Source of the DNA: Roseiarcus sp963794655
Lineage (GTDB): Bacteria > Pseudomonadota > Alphaproteobacteria > Rhizobiales > Beijerinckiaceae
Direction: 5' to 3'
Length of the DNA stretch: 64,000 nt
NCBI GenBank assembly: GCA_963794655.1
Contig: CAWCEV010000003.1
Location: forward strand, 1 to 64,000
Made by a program: the position numbers and the translations under genes
Shown here: one piece after another, positions 44,893 through 53,303 of the stretch
How positions within the stretch are numbered: the first letter of the stretch is position 1
Layout: each line of letters begins with the position of its first letter
Notes under the pieces: generated by a model
The model's input: the letters and a program-made list of their open reading frames with translations, nothing else
What the model was told of the DNA's origin: nothing
Databases searched by the model: none

Positions 44893-46121
44893 TGTCCCCT
44901 CCAGATGCGCGCGTGGAGCGGATTGAAGCCGAGTCGATAGACAAGCTCGGCTGGACGCTCGATGTCCCATATCGCGAGATCGGCCCATTTGCCGACTTCA
45001 AGGGTTCCTGTATCGGCCCCAAGGCCGAGCGCGCGCGCCGCGTTGCGCGTGACGCCGGCGAGACATTCCTCGACAGTGAGCCCGAACAGCGTCGCCGCCA
45101 TGTTGAGCGCGAGTAAAATCGAGGTCAGCGGCGATGTCCCCGGGTTAGAGTTGGTGGCGACGGCCATCGGCAGTCGATACTTACGCATGAGCTCAACCGG
45201 AGGCGCCTGCCGTTCGCGCAACACATAGAAGGCGCCTGGAAGCAGGACCGCGGTCACGTTGGCCTTCACCATGTCTGTTATGCCATCTTCATCCGTATAT
45301 TCGAGATGATCGGCCGACAGCGCGCCAAACTTGGCCGAGAGCGACGCGCCGCCTGAGTTCGACAACTGATCGGCGTGCAGCTTGACCGGAAGCCCGGCCC
45401 GGCGTGCGGCGGCGAACACGCGAGCGATCTCATCTCGCGTGAACGCGATCCGCTCGCAGAACCCGTCGACGGCGTCGATCAGGCCTTCGCCTGCAAGCGC
45501 TGGGATCATTTCGTCGGCGACTTTGGCGACGTAAGCGCCCCGGTCGTCTGCGAATTCCGGCGGCAGCGCGTGTGCGCCGAGGAACGTCGTCCGGACTGCC
45601 ACCGGGCGCTGATCAGCAAGCCGGCGGGCGACACGGAGCGATTTGCGCTCGGCGCCGAGTTCGAGTCCGTAGCCGGACTTAACTTCAATTGTCCCAACAC
45701 CCTCCGCTATCAGAGCGTCCAGCCGCCGCAGTGCGGATTGCATCAGTTCGTCCTCCGTCGCGGCGCGGGTCGCGCGTACGGTCGATAGGATTCCTCCACC
45801 CTCGCGAGCAATCCTTTCATAAGTGGCCCCGGAGAGCCTCAGCTCGAATTCGTGCGCCCGGTCGCCGCCGTAGACAATGTGGGTGTGGCAATCGATTAAT
45901 GCGGGCGTTATCCAACGGCCTTCGCAATCGATGACGCGCGGGCCATGGCGCGATGCGGACGGGAGCTCGTCCTGCAACCCGGCATAGACAATCCGTCCCT
46001 GCCTCGCCGCAACCGCGCCGCCTTCGACGATCCCGAGCCCCGGCCGCTCTGGCGCGAAGGTAGCCAGACGGGCGTTGAGCCAAACCCTTTCATGATCGCG
46101 GGTGTCGATTGCGTGAACCAT
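44889..46121 (-). CDS. hutI: Imidazolonepropionase
   Basis: A 410-aa amidohydrolase-superfamily enzyme opening the imidazolone ring to N-formimidoylglutamate. Metal site WITPALIDCHTHIVYGGDRA, then TIEVKSGYGLELGAERKSLR, FLGAHALPPEFADDRGAYVA, LPVKLHADQLSNSGGASLSA and NPGTSPLTSILLALNMAATL. First gene of the minus-strand hut unit; 105 bp separate it from divergent hutF, which should contain both promoters. I could not find a classical HutC operator there. Confidence 0.95.
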   Translation of the reverse strand: MVHAIDTRDHERVWLNARLATFAPERPGLGIVEGGAVAARQGRIVYAGLQDELPSASRHGPRVIDCEGRWITPALIDCHTHIVYGGDRAHEFELRLSGATYERIAREGGGILSTVRATRAATEDELMQSALRRLDALIAEGVGTIEVKSGYGLELGAERKSLRVARRLADQRPVAVRTTFLGAHALPPEFADDRGAYVAKVADEMIPALAGEGLIDAVDGFCERIAFTRDEIARVFAAARRAGLPVKLHADQLSNSGGASLSAKFGALSADHLEYTDEDGITDMVKANVTAVLLPGAFYVLRERQAPPVELMRKYRLPMAVATNSNPGTSPLTSILLALNMAATLFGLTVEECLAGVTRNAARALGLGADTGTLEVGKWADLAIWDIERPAELVYRLGFNPLHARIWRGQ

Positions 46122-46226
46122 GGCGCTCAGCGGCTTCACGCCGCAGCATTTATTGCATAGACCGAATAGTTCGAAAGGCAAGCGGCGCGCGCCCGCGACG
46201 CCGATTGCAGGAAGCGGAGTCAAGCT
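46122..46226. promoter_or_regulatory. Divergent hutI-hutF control region
   Basis: The 105 bp between the hutI and hutF starts must hold promoters in both directions. It includes an A+T-rich patch CATTTATTGCATAGACCGAA around 46147-46166. No palindrome of the HutC type (TGTATATACA-like) is visible, so the regulator is unknown. Confidence 0.45.
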
Positions 46227-47591
46227 TTGCCTGTCCTTCACGCAGCAAGGGCGCTCACCCCCGAGGACTGGAAGTCCGACGTACGGGTGACGATCGACGC
46301 GGGCAAGATTGTTGCGGTCGAGATCGGCGCCGAGGCCCAGGAGGACGACGAGCGTCATGCAATCATGGTGCCTGCGGCGGCGAACCTGCACAGCCATGCG
46401 TTCCAGCGGGCCATGGCTGGCCTAGCCGAAATCCGTGGCCGGGAGGTCGATACATTCTGGACTTGGCGCGAAACAATGTACCGGCTCGCGCTTCAGATGT
46501 CGCCCGACGACGTCGAGGCGGTTGCCTCGCAGCTCTATGTCGAAATGTTGGAGGCGGGGTTCGCCGCCGTTGCCGAATTCCACTATCTCCATGGCGCGCC
46601 CGATGGTTCGCCCTACGAGGCCCGTGCGGAAATGGCCGGTCGGATTCTCTCTGCTTCCCGGCGTACCGGTATCGGGATGACGCTGCTTCCTGTGTTTTAC
46701 GCTCATTCCACCTTCGGCGGCGCGCCGCCTAGTCCCCAGCAGAGGCGGTTTGTCAACGACGTCGGGTCGTTCGCGCGTCTCCTCGATGACTGCCGCCAGA
46801 TGGTGGAGGGCGAACGAGACGAGACGATAGGCATCGCGCCGCATAGCCTTCGCGCCGTGAACCCGGCCGAACTTTCCGAGCTGATATCCCTAGCTGGGGA
46901 CGCTCCAATCCACATCCATGCCGCCGAGCAGATCAAGGAAGTCGACGACTGCATCGCCTGGTCCGGCGCGCGGCCGGTTCGTTGGCTGATTGACCATGCG
47001 GGTATTAATGAAAAGTGGTGTCTCGTCCATGCGACGCATATGGACCAGGGAGAGACACACGACCTCGCCCGCTCAGGCGCGGTCGCCGGCCCCTGCCCGA
47101 TAACCGAGGCCAACCTCGGTGACGGCATCTTCAATGCCGCGGACTACATTCGTAGTGGCGGACGTTACGGCGTCGGCACAGATTCCAATGTCAGCATCGG
47201 CGTCGCGGCTGAGTTGCGCCAGCTCGAATATTCGCAAAGGTTGCGAGAGAGGACGCGCAACGTCTGCGCGCCAGACGGAGGATCAACGGGTCGCGCGATG
47301 CTCGATGCGATCTGGTTGGGCGGCGCCCAAGCGCTTAAGCGCCGCTGCGGCCGCCTGGCGCCAGGGGCGTCCGCGGACATTTTGACGTTTCGCGCCGACC
47401 ATCCGACACTCGCTGGAAAGACTGATGACGAAGTCATCGATGCGTGGATCTTTTCAGTGGGAAGTGGGCTGGTGGATTGCGTCTGGAGCGGTGGCCTGAA
47501 GGTGGTCGTCGATGGCCGGCATGTGTTCAGGGACCAAGTTGCGGCGCGATTTGTAATTGCCATGCGCGAACTGAGAGAACTGTTAGCCTGA
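46227..47591 (+). CDS. hutF: Formimidoylglutamate deiminase
   Basis: A 454-aa amidohydrolase-fold deiminase that converts N-formimidoylglutamate to N-formylglutamate and ammonia. Zinc motif AANLHSHAFQRAMAGLAEIR, then DTFWTWRETMYRLALQMSPD, VAEFHYLHGAPDGSPY, IGIAPHSLRAVN, PIHIHAAEQIKEVDD and YGVGTDSNVSIGVAAELRQL with catalytic Asp. The start is probably TTG 46227 with GGAG upstream; no in-frame ATG fits before the conserved region. It is divergent from hutI and supplies the substrate of HutG. Confidence 0.94.
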   Translation: MPVLHAARALTPEDWKSDVRVTIDAGKIVAVEIGAEAQEDDERHAIMVPAAANLHSHAFQRAMAGLAEIRGREVDTFWTWRETMYRLALQMSPDDVEAVASQLYVEMLEAGFAAVAEFHYLHGAPDGSPYEARAEMAGRILSASRRTGIGMTLLPVFYAHSTFGGAPPSPQQRRFVNDVGSFARLLDDCRQMVEGERDETIGIAPHSLRAVNPAELSELISLAGDAPIHIHAAEQIKEVDDCIAWSGARPVRWLIDHAGINEKWCLVHATHMDQGETHDLARSGAVAGPCPITEANLGDGIFNAADYIRSGGRYGVGTDSNVSIGVAAELRQLEYSQRLRERTRNVCAPDGGSTGRAMLDAIWLGGAQALKRRCGRLAPGASADILTFRADHPTLAGKTDDEVIDAWIFSVGSGLVDCVWSGGLKVVVDGRHVFRDQVAARFVIAMRELRELLA

Positions 47592-47653
47592 ACATTTGTC
47601 GTCATTACGGAAGCCATTCGGGGTTCCGAAATGGCGCAGGTAACGATGTCGTG

Positions 47654-48328
47654 TCACCGCCGTCCGCCGAGCTCATCGATGTGGACGAGCAAGTCGGCTG
47701 GGTCCTCGTAAACACGGAAGGCGGTCGCCTCCTGGAGTTCACTCGCACCGTAGCCGCCGCATAAAAGTCCAACGCCAAGCGCGCGACAGCGGGCGGCCGC
47801 CAGCATGTCCCAGATGCTGTCGCCGACCACCACGGCGGTCTCGATCGGGGCGTTGAGACGTGCTGCGGCGGCGAGAAACAAGTCGGGGTCGGGCTTGGCG
47901 TATTTGACCTGATCGCGGGTCACGACGGGCATTTTTGTCGGATCGACGCTGAGAGCTTCGAGGTTCACCGCCGCCGTTTCCATCCGCCCGCTTGTTGCTA
48001 TCGCCCATGGAAGGCCGGCATTGCTGAGCCAAGCCAGCAATTCGCGCGCGCCGGGCAGCGGACGGATGTGGCCGGACATTCGCCGATAGGCCTCGGCGTG
48101 TTTTCGGCGCAGGCGTTCGAGCCGATCCTCGCTCATCTCGACCCCGGTCTCCCGTTTCAGTTGGTTGGTGAACAGACCGCCGCTCATCCCGATTTTGCGA
48201 TGGATTCGCCAGACCGAGAGGTCGATGCCCTCGCTATCGAGCGCCTCCTTCCAGGCCAGCACGTGCTGATAAACGCTGTCCACCAGCGTGCCGTCGAGAT
48301 CGAACAGGAACACGGGCTCGATACGCAT
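47654..48328 (-). CDS. HAD-superfamily phosphatase (phosphoglycolate-phosphatase-like)
   Basis: A 224-aa HAD hydrolase with motif I FLFDLDGTLVDSVYQHVLAW, motif II IATSGRMETA, motif III Lys in DQVKYAKPDPDLF and motif IV VVVGDSIWDMLAAARCRALG. Subfamily IA cap domain lies between. It should dephosphorylate a small phosphorylated metabolite. ATG 48328 has GGAGG 12 bp upstream. An IS630 copy is inserted only ~45 bp upstream of the start, so its native promoter may be displaced. Confidence 0.92.
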   Translation of the reverse strand: MRIEPVFLFDLDGTLVDSVYQHVLAWKEALDSEGIDLSVWRIHRKIGMSGGLFTNQLKRETGVEMSEDRLERLRRKHAEAYRRMSGHIRPLPGARELLAWLSNAGLPWAIATSGRMETAAVNLEALSVDPTKMPVVTRDQVKYAKPDPDLFLAAAARLNAPIETAVVVGDSIWDMLAAARCRALGVGLLCGGYGASELQEATAFRVYEDPADLLVHIDELGGRR

Positions 48329-48373
48329 CGGCCTTGTATCCTCCAATAAGGCGCTTTTCGGGAAGCGCTGCTA

Positions 48374-49519
48374 GTGGATCGAACCTGACAGTTGAATCCC
48401 GGATGGGATTCCCTCTGGGATTTCGGCGTGCGAGTTTGCGTGATGCGCGCAGGAAAATCCCTTTCGGTTTCGTCTGCCGATATTTGTCGGCTCAAAGCCC
48501 TGGTTCGTGACCGCAACGCGCCGCAGAAGCAGGTCTGGCGGGCCGAGATCGTGCTGCTTACGGCCGATGGTGTCGGCACGAACGAGATCATGCGGCGAAC
48601 CGGCAAGTCCAAGACCTGCGTATGGCGCTGGCAAGAACGCTTTATCGAGGCGGGGTTCGACGGGTTGCTCCGCGACAAGACGCGTCCCTCGCGCATCCCA
48701 CCGCTGAGCGCCGGGGCCGCCGAGCGCGTCGTCGCGCTGACACTTGGCGAACCGCCTGGCGAGACGACCCACTGGACCGGCTTGTTGATGGCGAAGGCGG
48801 CGGGGCTCAGCGTCAGCTCGGTTCAACGTATCTGGCGCAAGCACGGCCTCCAGCCGCACCGGATGCGCCAGTTCAAGCTGTCCAACGATCCGCGCTTCGT
48901 CGACAAATTGCGCGACGTCGTCGGGCTCTATGTCGATCCGCCCGCGCACGCCATCGTCCTGTCGGTCGACGAGAAGAGCCAGATTCAGGCGCTGGACCGC
49001 ACCCAGCCCGGACTGCCGCTGAAGAAGGGCCGCGCCGGAACGATGACACACGACTACGAGCGGCACGGAACGACGACGCTGTTCGCCGCGATGAACGTCC
49101 TCGACGGCACGGTGATCGGCCGCAACATGCAGCGCCATCGCCATCAGGAGTTCATCCGCTTCCTCAATATCGTCGAAAGACAGGTTCCTGCGGGGAAGAC
49201 GATCCACGCCATCATCGACAACTACGCCGCCCACAAGCATCCCAATGTCCGCCGATGGCTCGAACGCAATCCGCGATGGACATTCCACTTCACGCCGACG
49301 TCCGCTTCCTGGCTCAACGCGGTCGAGGGCTTCTTCGCCACTCTCACAAAGCGCAGGCTCAAGCGAGGCGTCTTCCGGTCCGTCACCGATCTGCAAGCCG
49401 CGATCAACCGCTTCCTCGAAGAGCACAATCAGCAGTCCAGGCCCTTCACATGGACCGCAGACCCGGACAAAATCATCGCCGCCGTCAGGCGCGGGCATCA
49501 AGTGTTAAATTCGATCCAC
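48374..49519 (+). mobile_element. IS630-family insertion sequence, copy 1
   Basis: A 1,146-bp element bounded by imperfect inverted repeats (~20 of 26 matching): left end GTGGATCGAACCTGACAG, right end reading inward GTGGATCGAATTTAACAC. It lies in a CTAG target with TA duplicated (48372-48373 and 49520-49521), the IS630 target preference. It carries one transposase gene. It is nearly identical to the copy at 58338-59483, with two base differences that I can see. It sits between the HAD phosphatase and a gene-poor stretch. Confidence 0.92.
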
Positions 49520-49522
49520 TAG
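48443..49522 (+). CDS. IS630-family transposase, copy 1
   Basis: A 359-aa transposase. N-terminal helix-turn-helix region (GVGTNEIMRRTGKSKTCVWR), then a Tc1/mariner-IS630 DDE domain: Asp in IVLSVDEKSQIQAL, Asp in IIDNYAAHKHPN and Glu in SWLNAVEGFFATLTKRRLKR. ATG 48443 is the first good start; an in-frame TTG at 48392 would extend it. The stop TAG at 49520-49522 is made of the duplicated TA plus the G of the flanking CTAG target, so the gene relies on the target for its stop codon. Confidence 0.93.
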   Translation: MRAGKSLSVSSADICRLKALVRDRNAPQKQVWRAEIVLLTADGVGTNEIMRRTGKSKTCVWRWQERFIEAGFDGLLRDKTRPSRIPPLSAGAAERVVALTLGEPPGETTHWTGLLMAKAAGLSVSSVQRIWRKHGLQPHRMRQFKLSNDPRFVDKLRDVVGLYVDPPAHAIVLSVDEKSQIQALDRTQPGLPLKKGRAGTMTHDYERHGTTTLFAAMNVLDGTVIGRNMQRHRHQEFIRFLNIVERQVPAGKTIHAIIDNYAAHKHPNVRRWLERNPRWTFHFTPTSASWLNAVEGFFATLTKRRLKRGVFRSVTDLQAAINRFLEEHNQQSRPFTWTADPDKIIAAVRRGHQVLNSIH

Positions 49523-49846
49523 TGACGGATGGCGCCAGCGGCCACTCCGCTTGTCAATCGCGATTTGCGGTCGATTGAACAAGGGCGCCAGCGGGGAGTC
49601 CGTTCCTGCAAGCCGTGCTTCAGTTTCGATGATCAGCCCCTAATGATTAATCCAGCATCCGAAGCCTCGGCGGCGTCGGCCCAGATTAGATCCGCGATCT
49701 TAAAATAATAGTAACCACTCGGCTCCAGTGCTTCTTGCGAACATGTCGGTTACTGAGCGCAGGTAAAGGTTACTCTCAAGAGGCTCTTTGTATGATTTGC
49801 GATCCATGTCAGGTTCGATTGTCAGCTTTCTGAAAGGTCCGCTCTC
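49523..49846. other. Gene-poor stretch right of IS copy 1
   Basis: 324 bp without a supported reading frame or RNA. It begins with the right flank of the IS insertion and ends with AAAGG 10-14 bp before the ATG of the small membrane protein. No recognisable remnant of an interrupted gene was seen on either side of the insertion. Confidence 0.35.
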
Positions 49847-50083
49847 ATGGATTCCGATAGTCAGATCGGCTCGATCCTCGGTCGCATAGCCGACGCAGTA
49901 ACTCACCCGTCGATCGCCAGCCTTCCGATGGGATTTCTCGTCCTCGTGCTGGCGGTGCTCACCGTTGCTGCGCTTCCACAGGGCGCGCGTGAAAGGATCC
50001 GGTTGGCCAGCCTGACAGCGTTCGGGCTTGTTGTCAGCCTCTCGCTGTCGTGGCCCATCAATTGGGCTGCGATCTTACGCTGA
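49847..50083 (+). CDS. Small two-helix membrane protein, unknown
   Basis: A 78-aa hypothetical with two predicted transmembrane segments (LPMGFLVLVLAVLTVAALPQ and LASLTAFGLVVSLSLSWPIN). AAAGG precedes ATG 49847 at proper distance. I do not recognise it. Composition and hydrophobic pattern favour a real gene, but it may also be a fortuitous frame. Confidence 0.45.
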   Translation: MDSDSQIGSILGRIADAVTHPSIASLPMGFLVLVLAVLTVAALPQGARERIRLASLTAFGLVVSLSLSWPINWAAILR

Positions 50084-50131
50084 GCGGCGCCGGAAGCTGC
50101 TTCTGTGGGCGGCCTGGCGCGCGCGAGTCGC

Positions 50132-50368
50132 TCAATGGCGGGCTCTGGCCACAGCTGGATGGACCTCACCTATACAGCGAATCCCTAGCGAATGGAGGAT
50201 GGCATCGCTTTTTGCCGACGGGTAGGGCATCCCGGTCACGTTGTTCCGAAACTCGGCCATAGGTTCGCACGCCGAATACGGGAGCTCGGCCTGCGCGGAG
50301 CGGATTGGAGGTGATGCGGAGCAGCCGGCCAACAGGGGCAGGAGGATCACTCCACTGACCATACGCAT
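50132..50368 (-). CDS. Small predicted lipoprotein
   Basis: A 78-aa protein with a lipoprotein signal peptide: MRMVSGVILLPLLAGCSASP, where LAGC is a good lipobox. The mature part is ~63 residues with two further Cys (SACEPMAEF, GIRCIGEVH) that may pair. Family unknown. It faces the small membrane protein gene. Confidence 0.55.
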   Translation of the reverse strand: MRMVSGVILLPLLAGCSASPPIRSAQAELPYSACEPMAEFRNNVTGMPYPSAKSDAILHSLGIRCIGEVHPAVARARH

Positions 50369-50491
50369 GGGATTCAGCTCCGAAGCATGACGAACAGAAC
50401 GTAGGCGCGCAGGCTGGAATGGGCCTGACGCGGGGCCCCAACGGGTTCCGCGGGTTCGTCGGGCGTCCTACGTGTCTTTCCGCCTGGCGGC

Positions 50492-51325
50492 CTATGAGGC
50501 TCGCAGGCGCTTCGGCGGCAAAAGAAAAGAAAGCGCAGCTTCGCAAGGCTGTTCCGCCTTCAGCGTCAGGAACGCATCGGCTCGGGTTCGACCAAGGTTG
50601 ATCGCTGCCACCGGCTTTCCAGCCCCAGCTGCCCTCTGGACGAAGCGGAAGCCGGAATAGACCATGAGAGAGGAGCCAACGACGAGCATTGCGTCGGCTT
50701 CATCGAGATTACGCTCAGCCTCATGGATCCGATCGCGGGGAACGTTCTCGCCGAAAAACACCACATCGGGCTTGAGGACGCCGCCACAGCGGCGGCAGGT
50801 CGGCACCACGAAGGACGCAAAATCGGCGCTTTTAAGATCGGCGTCGCCGTCAGGCGCTTTCGTTGCGTCCAAATCTAGCCAGCCCGCATTGAGCCGCCCG
50901 AGCTCGTGCTGCATTTCGCCACGAGGCGATCTCCGCTCGCAATCCATGCAGCGGACAAGATCGATCCGGCCGTGCAGGTCGATCACCCGTGCGCTGCCGG
51001 CGGCTTGGTGCAGCTGGTCGACGTTTTGGGTGAGGATGAGCTTGAGTCTGCCCATTGCTTCGAGTTGGGTCAGGGCGCGATGAGCGTCGTTCGGCTGCGC
51101 GTGACGAATGCGGTCCCAGCCCACGAGGCTGCGCGCCCAGTAGCGCCGCCGGGCCTTTTCGTCGCTCATAAAGACCTGAAAGGCCATCGGTTGCGGACGC
51201 TTCCACTGACCCTCGGCGTCGCGATAGTCGGGAATGCCGGAGCCGGTGCTGCACCCGGCGCCGGTCAAGACGAAGAGACGCCGATGCCGGTCGACGAAGT
51301 CTTCGAGGCTACTGCGATCGCTCAT
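50492..51325 (-). CDS. Sir2-family NAD-dependent protein deacylase
   Basis: A 277-aa sirtuin: FVLTGAGCSTGSGIPDYRD (NAD site), ILTQNVDQLHQAAGS, catalytic His in VIDLHGRIDLVRC, four zinc Cys in CMDC and CRRCGG separated by a ~48-residue insert, then PDVVFFGENVPRD and MLVVGSSLMVYSGF. It removes acyl groups from lysine with NAD+. The zinc-knuckle spacer is longer than in E. coli CobB. Start 51325 fits the domain; 32 bp separate it from the amidohydrolase gene upstream on the same strand. Confidence 0.93.
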   Translation of the reverse strand: MSDRSSLEDFVDRHRRLFVLTGAGCSTGSGIPDYRDAEGQWKRPQPMAFQVFMSDEKARRRYWARSLVGWDRIRHAQPNDAHRALTQLEAMGRLKLILTQNVDQLHQAAGSARVIDLHGRIDLVRCMDCERRSPRGEMQHELGRLNAGWLDLDATKAPDGDADLKSADFASFVVPTCRRCGGVLKPDVVFFGENVPRDRIHEAERNLDEADAMLVVGSSLMVYSGFRFVQRAAGAGKPVAAINLGRTRADAFLTLKAEQPCEAALSFLLPPKRLRAS

Positions 51326-51357
51326 AGGCGATAGGTAGCGCACTCGCTCGCTGGCGG

Positions 51358-52308
51358 CTATTCGTAGCCATATAGCGCCGCCGCATTGTCGACCAGGATG
51401 CGATTGCGGATTGTCTCGTCCGGCGCCCAGTCGGCGAGGAGGTCGAACAAAACCGCGTCGTCGGGTTTGGCGTCCGCCTTTTCCGTCGGGTGAGGCCAGT
51501 CGCTGCCCCAGACCATTCGCTCCGGCGCGGCACTGACGTAAGCCCTGGCGAGCTTGCTGACGTCCCCATAGGTCGGCGGCCCGACCTTCGAATCCTGATA
51601 GGCGCTCGAAAGCTTAACCCAGGCCCGCCCGCGATCGATGAGCTTCAGCACCAAGGCGAACGCTGGATGATCGATGCCCGACGGCTCGAGGATACGCGCC
51701 ATATGATCGAAGACGATCGGGGAAGGCAGCCGTTGCAGAAGCTCCGCGCTCTCCGCGATCTGGTCGCCCAGCATGTGGATCTGGACGTGCCAACCGAGAT
51801 CGTTGACGCGTTTCGACAGCGGCTCGAGCATGTCGATCGTCGTCGCCCCGGATTGGACGAGATTGAAGCGGATCCCGCGAATGCCGAGGCTGTCCAGCCG
51901 CTTGAGCTCAACGTCCGCGACGGTCGTGTCGACCACCGCAACTCCGCGGGCCTTCGCTCCGAGCTTGGCGATCGCGTCGAGGGTGCAGGAATTGTCCACG
52001 CCATAGGTCGACGGCGTGACCACGACATTGCGCGTGGTTCCAAGCCGCTCCTGCAAGAGGCGATAGTTATCGACGGTCGCGTCCGGCGGCCTGAGTTTGG
52101 CGTTCGGAGCGACCGGAAACCGGCTGTCGTAGACATGCATGTGGCAGTCGCAGGCGGCCGCCGGCGCGTTGAGTATCGGCCTTTCAGTTCCGGACGACCA
52201 TGGCGTGCCCTGCTGAATCTGGGCGGGAGCGCGCCCGAACCCGCTCGCGGCGATGGTTGTTGCGCCGATCGCTCTTAGCAGGGCGCGGCGGGCGATGCCC
52301 TGGCTCAT
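51358..52308 (-). CDS. Tat-exported amidohydrolase 2-family protein
   Basis: A 316-aa metal-dependent hydrolase. N-terminal twin-arginine signal (ARRALLRAIGATTIAASGFG), then metal motif AACDCHMHVYDSRFPV, VVVTPSTYGVDN, SPIVFDHMARI and catalytic Asp in MVWGSDWPHPTE. It resembles lactone or 4-sulfomuconolactone-type hydrolases placed in the periplasm. The cofactor-loaded protein is presumably folded before export, consistent with the Tat signal. It is probably cotranscribed with the sirtuin. Confidence 0.88.
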   Translation of the reverse strand: MSQGIARRALLRAIGATTIAASGFGRAPAQIQQGTPWSSGTERPILNAPAAACDCHMHVYDSRFPVAPNAKLRPPDATVDNYRLLQERLGTTRNVVVTPSTYGVDNSCTLDAIAKLGAKARGVAVVDTTVADVELKRLDSLGIRGIRFNLVQSGATTIDMLEPLSKRVNDLGWHVQIHMLGDQIAESAELLQRLPSPIVFDHMARILEPSGIDHPAFALVLKLIDRGRAWVKLSSAYQDSKVGPPTYGDVSKLARAYVSAAPERMVWGSDWPHPTEKADAKPDDAVLFDLLADWAPDETIRNRILVDNAAALYGYE

Positions 52309-52440
52309 TTCGATTCCTCCCCGCTGCGTCTTACGCCGACCCGGCCAAGATAAGCCAGGCGGTGAGAGGCGCAACGCCTTCTTCCGCAGGAGCCGCTATT
52401 TTTTCGACCGGCGGCGGGCTACTTCGGCAACACAACATCC

Positions 52441-53093
52441 TCATCCCGCCTGGCTTGGTGCGACGATCTGCGCCACGTCGGCGCGCAACGCCGGCAACAG
52501 GTCGAGCTCGAACCAAGGATTGCGTTTGAGCCATGCGTTGTTCCGCCACGATGGATGAGGGATCGGCATGAGGCGCGGGCGGTCGCCGCAGCGATAGACG
52601 TCGCGCCATTTGGTGACGGTCTCAGTTAGTCCCACGGCGACGGCTCTCGCGCCGAGATGCCAAGATTGGGCGTGAAGGCCGACCAGCAGGATGAGCTCGA
52701 GATTGGGCAGGCGGTGAAACAATCGCTCGCGCCACGTTTCTGCGCATTCGCGGCGAGGCGGGAGATCGCCGCCTTTCGCGTCGAGACCCGGAAAACAGAA
52801 TCCCATAGATACGATTGCAACCTTCATTGGATCGTAGAATGTCTCCTCTCGGATGCCGAGCCATTGGGCGCAGCCGGACGCCCGACGGGTCTGTGAAGGG
52901 GCGCCCCGAAGCGTGAACGCGGACGCCCGGAGCCTGGCCAGCGACACAGAGGCGTGCGGCTGCCGATACCTGGAATACTGGTCGAGGCTCATGCGGGAGG
53001 GGAGCCGTATCTCGGCGCATCGAGACAAAGCCGGCAGGCGCGAACCTCCTCGGCAATCCCGTCGGGCGAAGGGTCGGGCGAGTCCACAGTCAT
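52441..53093 (-). pseudogene. Uracil-DNA glycosylase-like gene broken by two +1 shifts
   Basis: Three consecutive frames together encode one uracil-DNA glycosylase-superfamily protein. Frame 1 (start ATG 53093): IAEEVRACRLCLDAPRYGS, with FeS-type Cys pair. Frame 2: EPRPVFQVSAAARLCVAGQA and PGVRVHASGRPFTDPSGVRL. Frame 3: QWLGIREETFYDPMKVAIVS, FCFPGLDAKGGDLPPR, LLVGLHAQSW and PIPHPSWRNNAWL. Each transition needs one base removed from a C-run (GGCTCCCCTCCC near 53000; GCGCCCAATGG near 52870). Either the gene is dead or two homopolymer sequencing errors split it. The domain order and length are otherwise normal (~215 residues). Confidence 0.8.
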
Positions 53094-53303
53094 CCAGTTA
53101 CCGTGGCCGCCTGATCCGAGCAAGCGCTCGGATTCGCGAATCACAATGGGCTGTTCACGCAAATCGTGATCGAAGGAAGCCGTGTCGACGATGCCCAAAG
53201 CGCCTGAGGCGGCGCCATGGTAGTATTGACACTGAGGTCGATCCGGCGTGAACTTGTGGCCAAGAGGAGCGCGCTGGATCGACCAGTGCGGTGGGGGCGC
53301 GGG
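53094..53303. promoter_or_regulatory. Intergenic region upstream of cyoABCD
   Basis: About 210 bp between the divergent glycosylase gene and cyoA. It should contain the cyo promoter. GGGGGCGCGGG directly precedes ATG 53304. No clear binding site for an oxygen- or redox-responsive regulator was identified by eye. Confidence 0.35.

Noticed and set aside
48371..49501. 376-codon minus-strand frame inside the IS630 elements
   Set aside because: It spans the element in antisense in both copies and is open only because of the base composition; the plus-strand DDE transposase explains the region.
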